Assembly: GCF_902497895.1 (NCBI RefSeq)
Contig: NZ_CABVHQ010000040.1
Span: forward strand, 1 to 54,170
Reading direction: 5' to 3'
Source: Pseudomonas fluorescens
Lineage (GTDB): Bacteria; Pseudomonadota; Gammaproteobacteria; Pseudomonadales; Pseudomonadaceae
Length of the DNA stretch: 54,170 nt
Position 1 is the first letter of the stretch, and each line of letters starts with the position of its first letter. The notes beneath the pieces are model-generated. The model was not told the DNA's origin. It did not search any database and worked only from the letters and a program-made list of their open reading frames with translations. This document shows positions 51,149 to 54,170 of this stretch, in pieces. A program made the translations under genes and the position numbers.

Positions 51149-52213
51149 TCAGTCGCCGTCGTTGGCGTTGAAGCCCAGTTGGATGCCCAGCGCCTTGGCC
51201 AGTTCGCCTTCGTGCAGGCGATGGACCACGTTGAGGCTGTCGTAAAGATCATTGAGTTGCTGGCGACCGGCATCGTCGCCGAGCATTTCAGTCAATGAGC
51301 GCTGGCTGCTGGCGAACAGTTTCAGCGCGGCGGCATAGGCCGCATCGATCTTCTCGGCCAACGGCTTCTGCTCGGCAGGCAACAGGCCACGCAGGCCTTT
51401 GTTGTCGACTCCGACCCACACGGTTTTGGCGGCGGAAAGGCTGGCTTCCAGGCTGAGCAGCGAAGACTGGCTGCGCCATGCATCGGCCTGGAATGGCTGT
51501 GGAATGCCCTTACTCTGGCGGCCCATCGGGGTGCCGAGTTTTTTCTTCAGGGTGTCCAGCGCGGTGACTTGCACTCGCAGCAGATCGGCGATGGCTTCAT
51601 GTGAATCGGCGTAGCGCTGGTTCGGGAATTTGCTCATCTGCGCGAGCATGCCGTCATTGGTGTTCCAGCGCGACAGGATTTCTTCGGCGAGGATCTTCTG
51701 GCGCTCGCCAATGGCCGTCAACAGGGGGCAATAGCGGGCTTTCTGCGCGCTGTCGGCCATATCGACCTTGCTGTCGAACAGGATGTATTCGTAGGCCGAC
51801 AGGCCTTGCACCACAACGCTGGATTTGGCCAGGGCGGCGGCGTCGATCTGCGGCTGAGCGCTGACCAGTTGCTCGACCTGACGGCCGACCAGGTTCTTCT
51901 TGTCCGGCCAGAACTGTACCTGCCACGCCCGGTTACCCTCGGCCAATGGACCGATCAGCAGTGGTTGCAATTCGGCCCAGGCTTTTTGCGCGTGGTGGAA
52001 ATCGGCCTTCGCAGTTTCCAGGTCTGACTTGCCTTCACAGAACGCCAGTGCGCTGATCGCCAATTGGCGGTCGGCATCGACCCAGCGGCTGTAGGTCGGC
52101 AGGATCACTTGCTTGGCGATGGCCGCCGAGGTGACGGCCTGGGGATCCTGAGGCGAGCAGGCACCCAGGGCGAGCGCGGCAAGGCTGGTGAACAACAGTT
52201 TGGGGCGGAACAT
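51149..52213 (-). CDS. Imelysin-like lipoprotein
   Basis: This 354-residue protein has a lipoprotein signal (LALGAC, Cys19) and an all-helical imelysin domain. The family GxHxxE motif appears as G137-L-S-A-Y-E142, with Ser in place of His, so metal binding or peptidase activity of the IcmP kind is doubtful. Imelysins are periplasmic and often iron-regulated, some related to EfeO. GGAG eight bases before the 52213 ATG supports that start over 52225. It lies between the DUF1111 and DUF1513 genes on one strand. Confidence 0.86.
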   Translation of the reverse strand: MFRPKLLFTSLAALALGACSPQDPQAVTSAAIAKQVILPTYSRWVDADRQLAISALAFCEGKSDLETAKADFHHAQKAWAELQPLLIGPLAEGNRAWQVQFWPDKKNLVGRQVEQLVSAQPQIDAAALAKSSVVVQGLSAYEYILFDSKVDMADSAQKARYCPLLTAIGERQKILAEEILSRWNTNDGMLAQMSKFPNQRYADSHEAIADLLRVQVTALDTLKKKLGTPMGRQSKGIPQPFQADAWRSQSSLLSLEASLSAAKTVWVGVDNKGLRGLLPAEQKPLAEKIDAAYAAALKLFASSQRSLTEMLGDDAGRQQLNDLYDSLNVVHRLHEGELAKALGIQLGFNANDGD

Positions 52214-52292
52214 GTCGGGCTCCATTTTTTTTGGTGGAAAGCTTTGGGTGGAAAGCTTTGCTGAAAGCTTTGCTGAAAGCTTGGAGAAAGCG

Positions 52293-53720
52293 TTATAGAG
52301 AATTCAGGAATGCCAGCAACGCGGCGCGCTGCTCGGCATTGAAGGACAAAACCTGCTGCTGGGCCGCCTGGGCTTCGCCGCCGTGCCAGAGCACCGCTTC
52401 GAGCAGGTTGCGGGCCCGGCCGTCATGCAGAAATTGGGCATGGCCGCTGACGGTTTGCGTCAGGCCGATGCCCCACAACGGCGGCGTGCGCCAGTCGCGG
52501 CCACTGGCCTGGAATTCCGTGCGATTGTCTGCCAGGCCGTCACCCATGTCGTGCAGCAGCAGGTCGCTGTAAGGGCGAATCACCTGATTGGCCAGTTCAG
52601 GCTCTGCGGCATTTGCCGAGGTGGTGAATTTCGGGGTGTGGCAGGACTGGCAGCCGGCTTGATAGAACAGGCTTTTACCCGCCAGCACCTGCGGCGAACT
52701 CACGTCGCGGCGGGCCGGGACGGCAAGGTTGCGGCTGTAGAACAGCACCAGACGCAGGATGTTGTCACTGACCTCCGGCTCACCGTCCGGGCCATTGCCA
52801 TTGGGCGCCTGCAGGCAGCCAGTCTGGGTCTGGGTGCAGTCATCGACGTGTCGCAGGCTGGTGGTCAGGCCCATATCACCGGAAAACGCGTGGACGTTTT
52901 GCTGATTGAGCGTGGGCTGCCCGGCTTTCCAGCCGAAGCGCCCGAGCACGGTTTTCTGTTGCGCGTCATCCCAGACCTGGTTCGGTCGCCCGGCGATGCC
53001 GTTGTTGTCGTCATCCTGCGGGTCGGCGTTGCGCAGAATGTCGGCATCGGAGATGGCTTCGAGCAGACCCAGGCCAATCATCGGCGGGGCGACCCGGGCG
53101 GAGAAGCGAGTGTCCGGGTGCATGGGCCCGTAACCGAGCTGGCTGATTTGCAATTTCGGCTTGCGCAGTTCGACTTCAGTGCCGTCCTTGAAGCGAACCG
53201 GCACCGGCTCGTAGTTGACCCGGACTTTGCCTTCCGGCATGACGCCGGGAACCGACATATCCTGCAGTTGCCCACCGTAGATCGGCTCCGGAACTACACC
53301 GAGCTGCTCGATGACTTTGGCATAGGCCGGGGCGTTGGGGATCGACAGGCGGACCAGCATCGACACCGAGTTGCTTGCATCGGGGGCCGGCGGGTGACCG
53401 CGGCCGTCCTTGATGTGGCAGTTCTGGCAGCCATTGGTATTGAACAGCGGGCCGAGTCCGTCGCGCGCGGTAGTGGTCGCTGGGGCAATCACCCAGGGGT
53501 TGCGAAAGAAGCTGTTGCCGACACTGAAATCCAGTCGCCGGGTTGGCGACAGGTTGGCCGAGGGCAGGGAGAAGGCATTCTGATCGGTCTTCTTCACCGT
53601 CGCACTGCCAGCGGAGCGGGCTTCACCCGGTTCGGCCTTGGTGAAATGCGGGACGTCATCGCAGGCACTCAGGCCCAGGGCCAGCAACAGAGTGGACAAG
53701 CGAAGCGGCAGCGAGAGCAT
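52293..53720 (-). CDS. Di-haem cytochrome c-type lipoprotein (DUF1111)
   Basis: This protein of about 475 residues has a lipoprotein signal (ALGLSAC). Two haem-binding CxxCH motifs are present: CQNCHIKDG in the N-terminal half and CQSCHTPKF in the C-terminal half. Such DUF1111 proteins are thiol-oxidoreductase or peroxidase-like di-haem proteins of the periplasm, with unproven substrates. It is first in the three-gene cluster with imelysin and DUF1513. The start at 53720 has AGGATG upstream; 53756 is possible. Confidence 0.88.
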   Translation of the reverse strand: MLSLPLRLSTLLLALGLSACDDVPHFTKAEPGEARSAGSATVKKTDQNAFSLPSANLSPTRRLDFSVGNSFFRNPWVIAPATTTARDGLGPLFNTNGCQNCHIKDGRGHPPAPDASNSVSMLVRLSIPNAPAYAKVIEQLGVVPEPIYGGQLQDMSVPGVMPEGKVRVNYEPVPVRFKDGTEVELRKPKLQISQLGYGPMHPDTRFSARVAPPMIGLGLLEAISDADILRNADPQDDDNNGIAGRPNQVWDDAQQKTVLGRFGWKAGQPTLNQQNVHAFSGDMGLTTSLRHVDDCTQTQTGCLQAPNGNGPDGEPEVSDNILRLVLFYSRNLAVPARRDVSSPQVLAGKSLFYQAGCQSCHTPKFTTSANAAEPELANQVIRPYSDLLLHDMGDGLADNRTEFQASGRDWRTPPLWGIGLTQTVSGHAQFLHDGRARNLLEAVLWHGGEAQAAQQQVLSFNAEQRAALLAFLNSL

Positions 53721-53881
53721 CAGACATCCTGCAAGACGAGCAAAACAAGGGCGCAAAGTCTAACAGGGCGGGTGAATTTGAATAAGAGGAATTAGCGTTT
53801 CGTTTGATGTGGGGCAAGGATTTGGGGGGCAGAGCAGGATTTGTGGTGGCTGTTAGATCCACCCCTCACCCTAACCCTCTC

Positions 53882-54024
53882 CCCAGGGGGGCGAGGGGAC
53901 TGACCGAGGTGTTTTGTAGAGGTACTGCGACCTGAAACCTCTGCGCTGAATCCATAATCGACTCGGTCTCACAGGTCGCAGCAGCTCGGCAGACATTGGA
54001 GATCAGTTCCCTCGCCCCTCTGGG
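53882..54024. repeat. Large nested palindrome (MITE- or REP-like)
   Basis: Outer arms CCAGGGGGGCGAGGGGACTG (53883-) and its near-complement ending at 54024 (CAGTTCCCTCGCCCCTCTGG) enclose GCGACCTG/CAGGTCGC. The left flank CCCCTCACCCTAACCCTCTC belongs to a repeat common in Pseudomonas. There is no coding frame. With the next entry it fills the last 450 bp of the window. Confidence 0.7.
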
Positions 54025-54067
54025 CACAGGTATCTACACAACTTTGAAATACGGCGTAGGGCTGAAT

Positions 54068-54170
54068 CCGTAGCAGCTGCCGAGCCTGCGAGGCTGCGTT
54101 CGAGGACGCAGTCGTCGCAAATCCTGTGCCCGCGGTTTACCTGAAAAAGCGTGTTGCCTGATTTTACGAC
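54068..54170. repeat. Left half of a GTAGCAGCTGCC REP pair, cut by the window end
   Basis: CCGTAGCAGCTGCCGAGCCT is followed by a spacer whose last bases GCCTGATTTTACGAC equal the spacer of the pair at 9395-9529. The expected right arm would lie beyond the window. Confidence 0.82.

Noticed and set aside
53761..53800. Fur box upstream of the di-haem gene
   Set aside because: TTTGAATAAGAGGAATTAG has only scattered matches to the consensus, much weaker than the site at bfd.

Overview
This is a stretch of Pseudomonas chromosome, most likely from the P. fluorescens group. The evidence is high G+C, many recognisable pseudomonad core genes (aauRS-aatJQMP, glpFKRD, argF, bfr/bfd, motY, argG, metG, groESL, colRS, mexVW), and intergenic spaces filled with Pseudomonas-type REP palindromes. 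The call rests on protein motifs and gene order read by eye; no database was searched. Both window ends lie inside the same REP family, so the window may be a contig broken at repeats.

Layout, left to right. (1) 1-142: tandem REP array. (2) 174-7182: glpM, the AauS/AauR two-component system and the aatJQMP acidic amino-acid ABC transporter, all on minus. A sigma54 promoter and a TTCGG-N4-CCGAA palindrome precede aatJ, which ties AauR to the operon. (3) 7645-12877: glpF-glpK-glpR-glpD, minus, with candidate GlpR operators. (4) 13245-19704: a YbaK-type deacylase, a PhzF-like protein, argF followed by an overlapping ABC ATPase gene, a small conserved protein and a stand-alone molybdopterin oxidoreductase. 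(5) 19829-26372: grxD, bfr, bfd (Fur box), a 2-Cys peroxiredoxin, rnt-pyrC, motY and argG. (6) 26474-28449: an apparently A+T-richer islet with a two-helix membrane protein of unknown function, about 600 bp without a gene, and an orphan BvgA-like response regulator.

(7) 28705-33411: a PA3496-family small protein, nth and an Rnf cluster in the order rnfA-B-D-G-E. No rnfC is present, and RnfB lacks its membrane anchor and carries a long repeated C-terminal coil. (8) 33547-41574: metG, apbC, an SDR, a HugZ-like protein, fxsA and groESL. (9) 41749-45389: a PAP2 phosphatase, colR-colS and two small genes. (10) 45610-53720: mexVW-type RND pump genes, then a DUF1513 protein, an imelysin-like lipoprotein and a di-haem DUF1111 lipoprotein. 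The right edge holds a large palindromic repeat and half of a REP pair.

Most of the window is ordinary core genome. The least-explained parts are the rnf cluster without rnfC, the 26.5-28.4 kb islet, the gene after colS whose N-terminus looks borrowed from a methyltransferase, and the imelysin/DUF1111/DUF1513 cluster whose imelysin lacks the family histidine.
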